Assembly: GCF_000003605.2 (NCBI RefSeq) | Contig: NW_003129855.1 | Span: 632,409 to 696,408 of the forward strand | DNA: 64,000 nt | Direction of reading: 5' to 3' | Origin: Saccoglossus kowalevskii | Lineage: Eukaryota > Hemichordata > Enteropneusta > Harrimaniidae | Shown: positions 43,801 to 54,360 of the stretch, in pieces | Position numbering within the stretch: the first letter of the stretch is position 1 | Layout: every line of letters begins with the position of its first letter | Program-made: the position numbers and the translations under genes | Notes under the pieces: model-generated | Seen by the model: only the letters and a program-made list of their open reading frames with translations | What the model was told of the DNA's origin: nothing | The model's database searches: none

Positions 43801-46800
43801 ACTTATGATGTTCATATATTCATTACTGTGACTCATTAAAAAAAATTTAGCAATCAGGAAATTATGTGCAGTATTCATACAAGATCAGAGCATGTTTCAT
43901 TTTGGTAATCACAAACAGTAACACATCGTTCCTTACAGGTCAATCTGATTCAAATTTCACATGTAAATCTAACCAACTATCAATGCAAATTGCATTCAGA
44001 TTTCTCAGGATAAGCAACCAATCGTAACTTAGTGTACACGCTGATTTTTATTAAGGCTCTCTCTAATTGGTTGACGAATCCCATCAGAGAAGAAGAGAGA
44101 AGTCTGAATGCATTTTGTATAATTATTTTTGTCAGGTGACTGAAAGCAAACTGTGCCCACTAACTACATGGCTATGTTATTCACAATTTATTCATCTATT
44201 TTATATTTAGTTGAGAGCGGCACTTCTTGACATGCATGAAATCTTTTTTGAGATCTCAACTCAGGAAAGAATGGCAATTATCTATTTTGATAGATTATTA
44301 AAAGAAGAGAGACGTCTCAAGAAACAGGTAAGTGGTGTCTCAACTCCATTCCAAACACAATTGCTAGTCTCACAGGCACCTCTATTAGAGATGTACTTCT
44401 AATAGAGCTATTAAAGTTGTATTGTCTCTTATTTTAATTTGAAGGCCTTTGAAAATGTGTCAATTTGCTACATCAACCAATTAAAACAAACGCGGCGTTC
44501 GCAAGAAATCGCTTTTTCTTTCTTGCGAAAACTGATGCTCAGGGCTTAAGTCATTTTTAGTCTTGAGACTAAAAATCCCATGATGCAATGCTTCCACTTT
44601 CACATGGACATCATCAATGACTGCTTTAGATTTGATCACTATTTGTGATGAGTTCAACTCCTGCATTCTGGACATCATTTTAGTGTGAGTTCATAATTTT
44701 GTCGTGTCAAACTTTTATTCATTTGTAGAAACCGGAATTGAACAAAAAAGTATCCGCAGCAACTAAAAAGGTAATGGAAAGGCGGAAACAGATTCAGTAA
44801 GTTTTCAAATCTTTGCATAGTGTGCCATTTTTAGAGCTACTGTTGATATGATAAAATCCTGTAGCAGTGAAAATTTAAAGTGAAGGAAATCATCACATGC
44901 ACAGGCTTGTTGTTGGGCCCAGTTATTATAGTGACTTGCGAACTGAGATTATTGAAACATGAATATTGTCCACCAGTGTCTTCTTATAATATCTTTGCAT
45001 TGAGAAATCTTGGTGGATTTGACTAATATATTTAAATTATGAACTGGTACACCATTGAAATGAATTGCTATAGATCTCTGACACTAATTTTCGTATTTTA
45101 GTACCAAATAAACATAATATAAATAGGGAAAAACTCCAGCAGTGAAAATGAAACTTTTTACAATAATGTTTGGTTATGTAGAATCTTCAAGACCGTGAAT
45201 TTCACAGAATTTCATCCTCACAAGTTATTTTATAGCTGAAATGGTTGACAATACTGTACAAGTACAAACATGTGCAAACTTGCTTGCACATCTACTACAT
45301 TCTAGTATCCATAAACTCCTTGACAGATGTGCATACTTTCTATGTATCGAATTAAATTGTATTTTTCTTTCAAAAACAGAACTGGTAACACAAGTACCAA
45401 AGCAGTGACAAGTCGACCTAAGACAGCACCACCACCAGTCACATCTACTGCTATGAAAAAGACAACATTTGATGCAAGGTATTTTTAGACATTTTAATAG
45501 ATCTGGGTTTTTTTTTTGGGGGGGGGGGGGGGTATTCTCTAAGAAAGAACTGCATCACAATCTCAGAAATGATGCCAGCACTTACCACAAACTAGATAAT
45601 CCAAATGCTGTCACAAATTAAGACATTTTCTTTAACTCATGTTAACTGATGTTTCCATGTTTCCCTGCACTAAGGCAAACAACCTTCTTCTCACTTCCTG
45701 TTTTGATTTTTAGAGAATTACAGTGTCATTTGATTTGTTGATCTGCTGTGTCAATTGCTGAAGCCAATGTATCAGGTAGCTTTTTTGGCAACATGCCAAA
45801 TTTGGTCTTATATTACTTACTTTACTATATTTTGTTTTTGCTTTTAGAGTTTTAAAACCAATTCAGGGTGTCGAGTCACCACGCAGACCAAATGATAATC
45901 AATATAGGTAAGCAGTTACTTTATTCATCAAAATATTTTAATTTTATTTTCTTATTCTACAAATAAAGGAAGATCTTTGCAATCGTTGTCTGAGTAGTGT
46001 AGTTTTGCATACATATTTTCCCACGAATATGTGTGTAATTTTTCTCTACTGAGAGGTGCATTTCACCTCTGCAAAATAGATAAATCTGATTGAACATGCC
46101 TGTAAAGCATGCGGCCAATCATGGATAGTGCAACATATGGCAATACTGTAAAATGACTAATTTTCACTGGGTTTAAATTTCGCTGATTTACCATTTCAGG
46201 CATATTCAGTGGGTTTTAAATTCACGGTTTTATCATTTAGATAATGTGTTCTATTCTAAATTTTATATATTTACTGGGTTTCAATTTAGCGCATTTTCCA
46301 GTCAGCGAAATAAGCAAAATTAGAACCCATTGAATAATTAACCCTTTTACAGTAGCCATAAAACAAATGGTCAGAACTTGGCTGGCAAAGATGGTTTGTG
46401 AATAACTGGTGCGTTTATTTTCATTGAATGCACTTTCTGACTTGTGTGATCAAATTTTGATAATGATTCTATAAATTACAATGTTTGGTCCCCATTCTGA
46501 CTCACTGGTAGTACAAAAAACCTGGCCATTCTTTTTGGGTGCTGTGAATCTTTCCCATGCACCTAGATTTATTTCTTGAACATACCTTGATCAATTTCAA
46601 AATAGATAGAAACACAATATGCATATCAATTTGTTTAAGATTTTGATTTAGCAACATCGACTGTTTCTGATACATGCTTGAACATCATTTCAAAGAATGT
46701 ACTATAAACTGCTTTAATTACGAGACGAAAGTTAAAATCATAAAATGTTGTTGCAAAGAAAATTTCACTGCGAGTTTTGCCAAATGTATTTATGAACACC

Positions 46801-47069
46801 ATCAAATTGTAAAATTTCCCAGCATTTTTATTTCTCTTTTCTTTTGCAGGGCTTCTAAATACAGCTCCAATAAAGAAGGAAAGCGTCCCAAGACTGCACC
46901 GCTAGAGAGAACTAGAAGTAATCCAGTTGTACAGCCTGTGGCTAGTAAGAAGAGTTCAGTGACTGTTACCCAGAAAGGTGCAAGAAGGAGTTTGTATCCA
47001 CTCTCCACTGTCAGTAGCAAAGCTAGACCTAAATCACCTAGGGGAAAGACTACTAAAAGAAAAGTTTGA
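37845..47069 (+). CDS. CCP110: CP110 centriolar coiled-coil protein, complete gene with 12 coding exons
   Basis: This gene encodes CP110, which with CEP97 caps the distal ends of centrioles, limits centriole length and blocks primary cilium formation. It is a CDK substrate and a target of cyclin F in vertebrates. The exons are 37845-37886, 38862-39017, 39511-39639, 40129-41866, 42471-42694, 43233-43349, 43598-43699, 44211-44327, 44729-44796, 45380-45478, 45848-45907 and 46850-47069. All have GT-AG junctions and consistent phase, giving 1023 residues (human about 1012). The N-terminal module (residues about 55-110, MIKMNGKSIPPPL then MTEDKIEEMRKYKKL) matches the family. A long Ser/Thr/Pro-rich region follows, then a Gln-rich coiled coil (about 596-685). 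The highly conserved C-terminal block covers 764-875 (VKGYLTRRLLKTEKV; FQEETPVKRG; LRAALLDMHEIFFEI). The tail is basic, as in other CP110s. A start at exon 2 Met18 cannot be excluded. Confidence 0.95.
38862..39017 (+). CDS. CCP110: CCP110 coding exon 2
   Basis: Residues 15-66, acceptor TTTCACCAG|ACATCA and donor CTG|GTAAGT. It ends YVSMIKMNGKSIPPPL, equivalent to the ISLIRFHGVAILSPLL motif of vertebrate CP110. Confidence 0.93.
39511..39639 (+). CDS. CCP110: CCP110 coding exon 3
   Basis: Residues 67-109, acceptor GATTTAG|ATGACA and donor GAG|GTAAGA. A charged helix rich in K/E/R ending KVQAIVDSIE, matching the vertebrate RVQEILDNV segment. Confidence 0.93.
40129..41866 (+). CDS. CCP110: CCP110 coding exon 4 (1738 bases)
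   Basis: Residues 110-688 plus one base, acceptor CTTGTAG|GAAAGA and donor GGG|GTAAGT. Most of it is low-complexity Ser/Thr/Pro/Asp/Glu sequence with several SP/TP sites and R-x-L motifs (RNL, RHL) that could serve CDK or cyclin docking. It ends in a Gln/Glu/Leu-rich coiled coil from about residue 596. Confidence 0.93.
42471..42694 (+). CDS. CCP110: CCP110 coding exon 5
   Basis: Residues 689-763, acceptor AATTGCAG|ATGATA and donor AAA|GTAAGT. Ser/Thr-rich, ending NSPRMVALMRK; poorly conserved but in continuous frame. Confidence 0.9.
43233..43349 (+). CDS. CCP110: CCP110 coding exon 6
   Basis: Residues 764-802, acceptor TATTTCAG|GCAACC and donor ACG|GTATGT, phase 0. Contains ATVKGYLTRRLLKTEKVQ, matching vertebrate AVAKGFLTRRLMQTDKLK, the strongest CP110 signature. 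Confidence 0.96.
43598..43699 (+). CDS. CCP110: CCP110 coding exon 7
   Basis: Residues 803-836, acceptor TATGCAG|GATACA and donor CAG|GTTGGT. Reads DTYRFVYSFQEETPVKRGN and on to LAERVIAQ, matching the vertebrate FIRSFQSEAPLKRG...LQERVLAQ block. Confidence 0.95.
44211..44327 (+). CDS. CCP110: CCP110 coding exon 8
   Basis: Residues 837-875, acceptor ATATTTAG|TTGAGA and donor CAG|GTAAGT. Reads LRAALLDMHEIFFEISTQER, matching vertebrate [20 protein letters not shown]. Confidence 0.95.
44498..44576. repeat. Two adjacent perfect hairpins in CCP110 intron 8
   Basis: Hairpin one: TTCGCAAGAAA (44498-44508) pairs with TTTCTTGCGAA (44519-44529). Hairpin two: ATTTTTAGTC (44553-44562) pairs with GACTAAAAAT (44567-44576) around TTGA. 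Both are perfect and lie in a 401-base intron. Confidence 0.8.
44729..44796 (+). CDS. CCP110: CCP110 coding exon 9
   Basis: Residues 876-897 plus two bases, acceptor TTTGTAG|AAACCG and donor TTCA|GTAAGT. Lysine-rich, including SAATKKVMERRKQ, like the vertebrate SAATQKSLDRKK segment. Confidence 0.88.
45380..45478 (+). CDS. CCP110: CCP110 coding exon 10
   Basis: Residues 898-930 plus two bases, acceptor AAAACAG|AACTGG and donor CAAG|GTATTT. Thr/Lys/Pro-rich; ends MKKTTFDA before the split Arg. Confidence 0.85.
45848..45907 (+). CDS. CCP110: CCP110 coding exon 11
   Basis: Residues 931-950 plus two bases, acceptor GCTTTTAG|AGTTTT and donor TAG|GTAAGC. The segment RVLKPIQGVESPRRP matches vertebrate RVLQPNQG and supports the call despite its 60-base length. 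Confidence 0.88.
46144..46354 (+). mobile_element. MITE family M2 in CCP110 intron 11
   Basis: About 210 bases with ends TACTGTAAAATGACTAATTT and CCCTTTTACAGTA. It shares the first 11 bases of its terminus with M1, but the interior (CACTGGGTTTAAATTTCGC-type repeats) is different, so it is treated as a related family. Confidence 0.7.
46850..47069 (+). CDS. CCP110: CCP110 coding exon 12 (last)
   Basis: Residues 951-1023 and TGA at 47067-47069, acceptor TTTTGCAG|GGCTTC. A highly basic tail (KSPRGKTTKRKV end) like other CP110 C termini. Confidence 0.92.
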
Positions 47070-47394
47070 AAAACAACAACATAAAAGGACTTGGCAGCAC
47101 AATCACTGTTTTTATTTCTAAAAAAAAAAAATTTCCTTCATCCCAACAAAATGAAAACTTCTTGCCCATCCTCTTTCATTGATCTGGTATGTGGCGCCCT
47201 CTATGGCCATACCACTTCAACTTCTTGTACAGAACTTATTATGTAATGTATATAGTTATTTGAATAGTCTTAATATTTGTCGTCATTATAACTTTGTTCT
47301 TGTTTTCACTCTTTTTATACTGCCATTTCTAAGCATGCGAGACAAAATGAATTGTGAATGTTTGGTGCTTTATTCAAGTGTGCCTTCCAGAAGT

Positions 47395-47400
47395 ATTAAA
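47395..47400 (+). terminator. Candidate CCP110 polyadenylation signal
   Basis: ATTAAA about 330 bases past the stop, with another ATTAAA at 47458-47463. No canonical AATAAA lies closer. Tentative. Confidence 0.3.
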
Positions 47401-48547
47401 AACCATGTATTGTATGAAAAAGTTTTTGATTTGTAAATATATATATATTGCTGTAATATTAAAAACTACACTATGAAATGTATCTAGTATGAATTGCATT
47501 TGTTTGTTGCAAATCTCATAAAAGAATACTGGGTAAACTGTCACCTCAGACAACTGAAAGAACATACTATTAGAAGATCACTCAAAACATAAATTGTGTG
47601 TATTGTATGCTGGATATGATTATTACGATGTGATTTATTTCACGATAGACTCGTCATTTACGCAGAGCAACTAGTAGAAAAAATGCGGTACTAGCAATAC
47701 ATGGTCCGTGCCACACCTCAAACAACTAACAAGAAGAACATATGATCAATACAGCATCTTCTTTGATTAGTGTGTCTGTTAGGTGATCTATTATCTCAAA
47801 ATCAATTCAACGAATTTGTGCAATTGTATTGCCCATTAATATGAGAAGTGTCCCTATAACGTATTTCATTGTATAATTGCATATTTAAATATAACAATTG
47901 CAATTTTCTTTTTATTAAATCACCAGTTGTCAAAATGCATCTCGTTCAAAGTCTTGTCCCATGCAACATTACAAAGCATGTAAAAAAAAACAGTTAATAC
48001 AAGATTTTGACGTACATGGCTAAAAAATCATGAGAAATAAATGGTGAATATATATGTATCAAGTTTGTTTACAGCCATTTTCAGACCATAATCTCATTTT
48101 TAGAGTGAAACAATAGAAAACCATCAAACAAATGAAACATTTGGCCTCTATTTAAAAGTTTAAAAAATAATGAAAAAGTCAAATCTTGATAATTTTGTAT
48201 CTTAGAATACTACTCCACAGACCTGATAACTTTTTCAAGCTGCAAAGTGTGTTGTTCAATTTATGATTTACAAAAAAGTTTACAAGGCCACTTTGTATAT
48301 GGTGAATATTTATGTGTATACTGTGTGAAAGTTACATCACAAACCATATTGTCTGTCGAAGATTACACAAATATGCTTATGCGCAAATCCCATGAAAAAC
48401 AAATTGATTATCTGGTGCCTTAGAGGGCGCTTGTCCCCCACTATGCCAAGAATTGACATGACCTGACAGGAATCCCGAGAAGCAAAAATTATCCCTAAAT
48501 TTGTTTGGAAAAAAAATCATTCTAGAGACAAGGCTATTTCTGAGCAT

Positions 48548-48810
48548 TGGGACAGATTTTCTAAATATTATTCCCAGCACAGAGAGCAGGTTTTCCATAT
48601 ATTATCCTCAGCAGAGGAGGCACGTTTTCCATACATTACCAGCACAGAAAGGAGTAGGTTATATTATTCCTATCAGAGAAAGGGCAACATAGACAACTCC
48701 CAGCAGAGGGGAGGTTTTCCATACATTATTCTCATCAGAGTGCAGGTTTTTCCATGATACATTATTCCCAGCACAGCCTTTTTTCATACATTATTCATAG
48801 CACAGATGAC
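48548..48810 (+). repeat. Degenerate tandem repeat, unit about 30-45 bases
   Basis: About eight irregular copies of a motif like GGTTTTCCATACATTATTCC followed by CAGCACAGAG. Spacing and sequence vary, so it looks old. Confidence 0.75.
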
Positions 48811-49938
48811 CATGCACCTAGACATTAGCACGAACTGCATTACTGTTGTTTAACATCCACATTTAGTAGTTCAAACTTAAGAGTTACAAGCAACTTCAGA
48901 TTTTTACTAAATGTATATTGCCCATAATTCAACAGAACATAAAATTACAATTTATGAGTGGTTTCGCAAATAAGGGAATTTTGTAGAGGTAAACAACTTA
49001 CAAAACAAATCAAAATATGTGAAAAACTTTATTATCTTATCAATATATACAAAGTTTTTTTAAAAAGCTACAACAGTAGAAGTCTTCTAAATTTGCATTG
49101 ACATATGCTTCTATCTTTTGCATTGCAACAAAAACTGTCTTGCATTGTTCCAAGTGTCATCACACTATTTTCAAAACTGTAAAGGAATTAGTTTTCACTC
49201 TTTAATTTCACTATTTTGATTATATTCGGCAGATTCTATTGGTATTTCACATTTTCCTGTTTAGTGTAGTTTACTGAGCAAAAAAAAAATGGCGAAATCC
49301 AATGGTAAATAATGCATTTGCAGTATACTCTGAAAATGCACAATAACAGTTTTCATCTGCAGATTTTCCATAATATTTTTAACAAAATTTATTCAGAATT
49401 TTGCAAAAAAAAAATCAGTTTAATCAGCTGCAGAGTATGAAAAAATAATATCAATTTTAATAAAGTGCAAAGAACATGAAAGAAAAAAAATAAATATAAA
49501 CTGAAATATAATTTTTTAATGATTGCATTGAAACAATTTTTTTACAAACCATGTGGTTTGCAGCCTCAAAAATGTCACAAAATATATAGTTAATTCACAC
49601 ACCCCCTCCTTCCCAGTGCATTGTCATTAAGTCTTAATAAAAAGTACCCTGAATAAGTCGGCCACAAGAAGGAGTTTTCAGAAATGGGTTTTAGCAGATT
49701 TGAAAATAATTTGTTGTTGGTTATATAAGGGCCCCCACCTAGTGCATGGCTGATAAGAAAACAAATTACTTTCACGAGTATTTTTGTCTAAAACCAGGAG
49801 CCTGCTAAATCCAATTTACTAACTTTTTCTTGCTTACAATAAATTACCCTCAAGAAAAACATTTAAGTATAAAGAGAATAATCAAAACAATGTCAGACAA
49901 TAATGTTAATAGTAGATAACTTGTGGCTACTAACATAA

Positions 49939-50354
49939 GGCCAGACTTTTATTCAAGTTTTTATAAGGCAATTTTTTTGAGGGTGGGGGAAAAAAATAAA
50001 ATTAAACCTTTTTTCCATTAGATTTGTGTGATTCTCAAAGAATTGTAAGTGATATCATTGATCGGAGAGAAGAAATGAAATAAAATGTTACCCCATGTAT
50101 AACCTTGTTTCTCATCTGCGCGAGACTTCGGTACTTTGATCATGATACTCCCACGAAAATGCAACTTGGATTTGTTATGCGGCGGGCGGTAAAAAAATAA
50201 AGATAAAAATAATATTTTTTTAGCATTTTTTTGCGCTTACAAGTCGACGGGCGGGCGCTAGAAATTACGCTGAAATAAAAATTTATTTTTATTTCATTTT
50301 CGGCTCCTGTTCATTCGGTGGGTTCGCGAAACAAGGGATAATAAAAGTCTGGCC
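49939..50354 (+). mobile_element. Repeat family M3, complete copy B with terminal inverted repeats
   Basis: Bounded by GGCCAGACTTTTATT and its inverted partner AATAAAAGTCTGGCC. It is flanked by TAACATAA on the left and TAACATTG on the right, a possible imperfect 8-base target duplication as made by hAT-type elements. The core matches 16552-16930 in inverted orientation. No coding capacity. Confidence 0.8.
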
Positions 50355-50714
50355 TAACATTGATTGCTGAAAAATATGTCAATTGCAGCGAAACATTGTC
50401 AGACTTTCTCTGATCATTGAATGCCCTTAGTTATATTTCACACACAAAATGTCAAAAATTTTTGTCAAAACATAACACCCAATTGATAAAAAATTAATGA
50501 GAAATTATAGAAAAATACATAAACAAGAACAAAATATTGGTGGAAAAACTGATGGTGTTCAAAGTGCTATACAATAAATAGAAAAATAAACGTTAAGCCA
50601 TGAATTGTGGCTTTAACATAACTGTTCACAGCAGTTCATGGGAAAAAATCTACTAAAAAAATCTAGAACATTGGGCACAACAGGTACAACTCAAGGTGGT
50701 ACCATCTTATCAAA

Positions 50715-50720
50715 TTTATT
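50715..50720 (-). terminator. Candidate sialyltransferase polyadenylation signal
   Basis: AATAAA on the minus strand about 480 bases past the stop codon. Tentative. Confidence 0.3.
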
Positions 50721-51196
50721 TAAATATAACATTTCATCTCAGCATTTGCATTGTTTTGTTGAAATTCTAATAAAATGTGTTTTCATTTTTTAAAGATAAA
50801 ACTTGAAAATAGTTCATTTAAAAAAAAATGTAGAGTGGCAGTTTAGTTTCAACCAATACCCACTTGGAAAATAAATAATTCAAATATCATAGAAATAAAC
50901 TTCAGAATAGTTCTTGAAAGCAATGTCACTTCAAGTATATGCATTATTCTGTTGCACTCAAACGATTGGTAATGCAAATATTGTACAACTCTTCAGTACA
51001 TAAACTCTGCATTTCTCCCACAGCTATAACTTCCTACCAACCTTCTTGTTTCCTCACTGGTTACCAAACATGACTGAGCTTCTCCTTTATCCCTTTCCTC
51101 CCAGAATTATCTCTTGCAAATCGTAAATGCAGTTGAGTGAGAATATAAATTATTTGGGACGTTTTTTAAAAAAATACTACTGGTAATAATTGTTTT

Positions 51197-51377
51197 TTAC
51201 CACCTGGGATGACTAAATGTGATGTTATTTGATAGAGCCCATGCTTTAAACACCCTCCTCTCCGTCATTAATCGATGTCCACCGCTTTCTATTTCTTCAT
51301 GGTACTGATATATCAAGCATTCAGGTGCAGACTGAGGTTTGTAATAACTGTAGGGCACTTTGCTGGTCGGATGTTCA
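51197..51377 (-). CDS. ST6GALNAC-like: Sialyltransferase coding exon 5 (last)
   Basis: Residues 290-349 and stop TAA at 51197-51199, acceptor TTTTTTAG|TGAACA. Carries motif III (PYSYYKP), motif VS (HRLMTERRVFK) and the ITFSHPRW end. Confidence 0.94.
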
Positions 51378-53735
51378 CTAAAAAAACAAACAAAACTTTT
51401 ACATTAGATATATCTTTGAGAGAATAACTAATTTTTTTGTACAAAATAAACAATATGATCATCATATAGACTTTTCATTACTGCAACATGCCCCATTTTG
51501 ACTGCAGGCTCAATCAATAATGTACTAGCATGAATTTAGGCGCAAATTTACTAACAAAACCACAACCTGCCAGGGTCTAAAATACATGGATGTAATTGTC
51601 CTTGTTTTGTAGGTGAAATAACATACCTGCAGTAGGTTTCTGGTATCATTCCATAAACTACAACATTATTACAGACATCTGTCATAACACTCAAGGCATA
51701 AAGTCCAGTGGAATATTCAGTCCCTGTTGACACCCTGTTAAGAAATATAATACGTTAACATCAAAATAAAGCCTATTTTTTTAGCCAGAGATTGGCTAAA
51801 TAAGGTATTTAAACATCACTGTTAGCCAACAGTGGTTATTTTGGCTGTGTACATTCAAATATTGTATAAATAAACTCAGTTTACTAAACCCACTTGACTC
51901 GTGCAGAAATCATGCCTTCATTCATCAATCTGTTATTTGATCCAAATATGGAAAACGACATGCATATGATGATAATAAATGTAATATTGAAATTGTATCT
52001 ATTTGTTATGGTATTTATTATGAGTCATCGTGCACATGAACAGCAAAGAAGATTCGAAAAACAATTATTTTTTCATGGCGATGTATCATTCAAGAAAAAA
52101 ATGATTGCAGCAACACAAATATGCATCACTGAAAACAGTTTGCATTCATTACCGGTACTACAGCATCCAACCACATCAAGCTGCACTTCCCTCAATTATT
52201 GTCATACTAGTATGAAACGGTACATACATGACACATGCCGAGACATCTAACATGAACTCATGTTGAATCTAGTCAGTACAACCATCCTTGATCACGTATT
52301 TGTATTAAATAAAAAATAAAACAAACCTTGATTTTCCAGTGTGCATCTCGTACTCTTTGTCCAATCGAGACTCTGCTATTTTAGAGAGTTTGTAGAATCC
52401 AACATCAGTGTATTTTTGCAGCAGGCTCTGCAGGATAGCTGGGGCTTTTCCAGTGTTAAATTTATATTCTGGACCATGCAAGAAGACATTTTGTAAAAAC
52501 CTGTTTCGACTGAGCAACTCTGTTGCATTACCAGCTAAATCTGAAATGCTGAAATTAGAAGAAGGAAAAATATTTCAATAATTTGTATAAATGATCTATC
52601 CAACTTAAAGCTGTTGAATTTGATTTCAATTGACACACATGCTAACCAAGTATAGCCTTTGTCGCTAAATTTTGAAAATTTAAATATTGACATATTTCGT
52701 ACACAGTAATGTATTGTAATATACATAAACTAGCACACAAAGTGACATGATAAACGTTTAACGTGGAATGACATATCAACGAATATTTCAAAAGTCAAAG
52801 CTGATATTTAAATTCCCATTGTGGGAAAATCAATGTTTATGGACACAAATCTCATATTCATACAAGTCATCAGATTCGAAATGCAATGACCATTGCACTT
52901 TAACATGACAGAATGCGTCTTACCTTCTGTGCGAGACAATCCTGGCAGTTGTTCTTCTACCAACATCCAATTCATATCCAAGTGACGGAGCAGCATTCAG
53001 TCTGAACACACACTGTGCTAAATCGATATCGTCCCCGGCCCTAGAGTCTAAAAGTTGACCTGAAATAATAAATACAACCATCATCAATCTGAAGGTCTCT
53101 TACTAACATAAAAACCTTATTAAATAACTTGCTTAAAAAATGATTGACTAAACGAGAAATTTATATTATAGGGCTTGAGAGGACACCCAATTTCAGGACA
53201 AAATTGCCATGTCGCACAGGAAAAATATAGAGAAAATTGTTTAAGGTACCCTGGCAAACCTCTGAGGGCATCAAGGCAATTGCATTCCATGTCTGAAGTA
53301 GTTCAAGCCTGATATAATTACAATTTACATACCTGAGTTAGAAACAAGTGCGCATGTATCACACTGCATTAGGACATCATTTGCCTCATTACGAAGTGAT
53401 TCATAAAACTGCACTGATTCGGTCGGGTCCACAGGGTAATCCAGGGTCTCTCGATGATAACTCAAAATCTCTCTTCGAGACAATAAATGTGGTTTGGCAA
53501 TATCAATCAACGATCGCCGACTTTCATAACTTTCCCTAAGGTTCACATCCATTGGATCAATTTTATGCTTGTGATACGTAGGTCCTCTTATTTCTTTTTC
53601 TGTGATGTGTCGTGGTTTTATTCTAGGGTGGAGGTCTGATAAATCCATTGTGTATAGCATGCCAAGCAAGTAGCAGACACCAAACGCCACAAGGCCAATA
53701 AAAACTCTTTGGAGACTGGATGTTGTTGATGTCAT
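51197..53735 (-). CDS. ST6GALNAC-like: ST6GalNAc-type alpha-2,6-sialyltransferase (GT29), complete coding region in 5 exons
   Basis: A Golgi type II membrane enzyme predicted to transfer sialic acid from CMP-sialic acid in alpha-2,6 linkage to GalNAc-containing O-glycans or gangliosides. Exons are 53735-53333, 53059-52924, 52548-52327, 51734-51627 and 51377-51197, with GT-AG junctions and consistent phase, giving 349 residues (human ST6GALNAC3-6 are about 300-340). A single membrane anchor lies at about residues 11-29. The sialylmotif L starts CALVSNSGQLLDS (Cys128). Motif S contains STGTEYSTGLYALSV with Cys275, the usual disulfide partner. Motif III is near VPYSYYKP (297-304) and motif VS is His324-x4-Glu329. 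The C terminus ITFSHPRW closely resembles ST6GALNAC6. Potential N-glycosylation sites include Asn187. Which of the 3/4/5/6 paralogues it represents cannot be decided here. Confidence 0.94.
51627..51734 (-). CDS. ST6GALNAC-like: Sialyltransferase coding exon 4
   Basis: Residues 254-289 plus two bases, acceptor TTAACAG|GGTGTC and donor GCAG|GTATGT. Carries motif S and VVVYGMIPETYC, matching vertebrate VHVYGMVPPNYC. Confidence 0.94.
52327..52548 (-). CDS. ST6GALNAC-like: Sialyltransferase coding exon 3
   Basis: Residues 180-253 plus two bases, acceptor AATTTCAG|CATTTC and donor CAAG|GTTTGT. The variable region between motifs L and S; it contains the N-A-T sequon and VFLHGPEYKF. Confidence 0.9.
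52924..53059 (-). CDS. ST6GALNAC-like: Sialyltransferase coding exon 2
   Basis: Residues 135-179 plus two bases, acceptor TATTTCAG|GTCAAC and donor GAAG|GTAAGA. Carries most of motif L, including DDIDLAQCVFRLNAAPSLGY and DVGRRTTARIVSH. Confidence 0.93.
53333..53735 (-). CDS. ST6GALNAC-like: Sialyltransferase coding exon 1
   Basis: Residues 1-134 plus one base, ATG at 53735, donor TCAG|GTATGT. Includes the anchor VFIGLVAFGVCYLLGMLY and the stem, and ends at the first residues of motif L. An acceptor (TTTTACAG|ATCTCC, exon start 53758) directly upstream shows that the 5' leader continues in another exon. Confidence 0.93.
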
Positions 53736-54185
53736 GGTGTGTACAGTTTGAGGGAGATCTGTAAAACAAAAATATTTAACAGTAAAGTAAAACGCGTCTA
53801 TAAAGCAAACTAAAATAAAATAAATTTTGGCAAGTCAACAGAAAAAAAGCTTGAACAAACCACGTACACAACACAAATTGATACCTTAAAATTGTATTAG
53901 TTAATAAGATGAGAATGAATAAACAATCAAAAGGCAAAACGTCAGTCTGTAAACAGGTCAGTCAAGTCACGATTGCATGTCGGAGTTTATTCACATCTCT
54001 TATTCAACATTTACTGGTATATTTGTAATTCACACTATATTTAACATACATTAGTATTCTTAGTCATTGACGGAAATGCCTTTATACTTTGAAGGACAAC
54101 AGACATTCAGGTCTGATGCTCTTCCATAATTTATAGCGCTGGTCGACTACAGTTAAAATATAGCTACAGGTATAGATTTATTAAT

Positions 54186-54360
54186 AATGTAAAATACTTT
54201 ATTTTAGCTGGGTGTTTTGTATGGAATTTATTTTCACTGATATTTGACAAGTTGAATGTAAAAAATAGGAAAGATTGTATATATTTGCTGGATTTTATTT
54301 TTACTGAATCATTCCTTCAGCGAAAATTAATTCCAAGTGAAAATAAAGTATTTTACAGTA
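54186..54360 (+). mobile_element. MITE family M1
   Basis: About 175 bases ending AAATAAAGTATTTTACAGTA. The left terminus is AATGTAAAATACTTTATTTT. Shares GTTTTGTATGGAATTTATTT with the other copies. Confidence 0.85.

Larger units (their letters stand above)
47070..51196. other. Convergent intergenic region between CCP110 and the sialyltransferase
   Basis: Holds the 3' untranslated regions of both genes, a degenerate tandem repeat (48548-48810) and a complete M3 element (49939-50354). The rest is AT-rich without recognisable genes. Confidence 0.8.
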
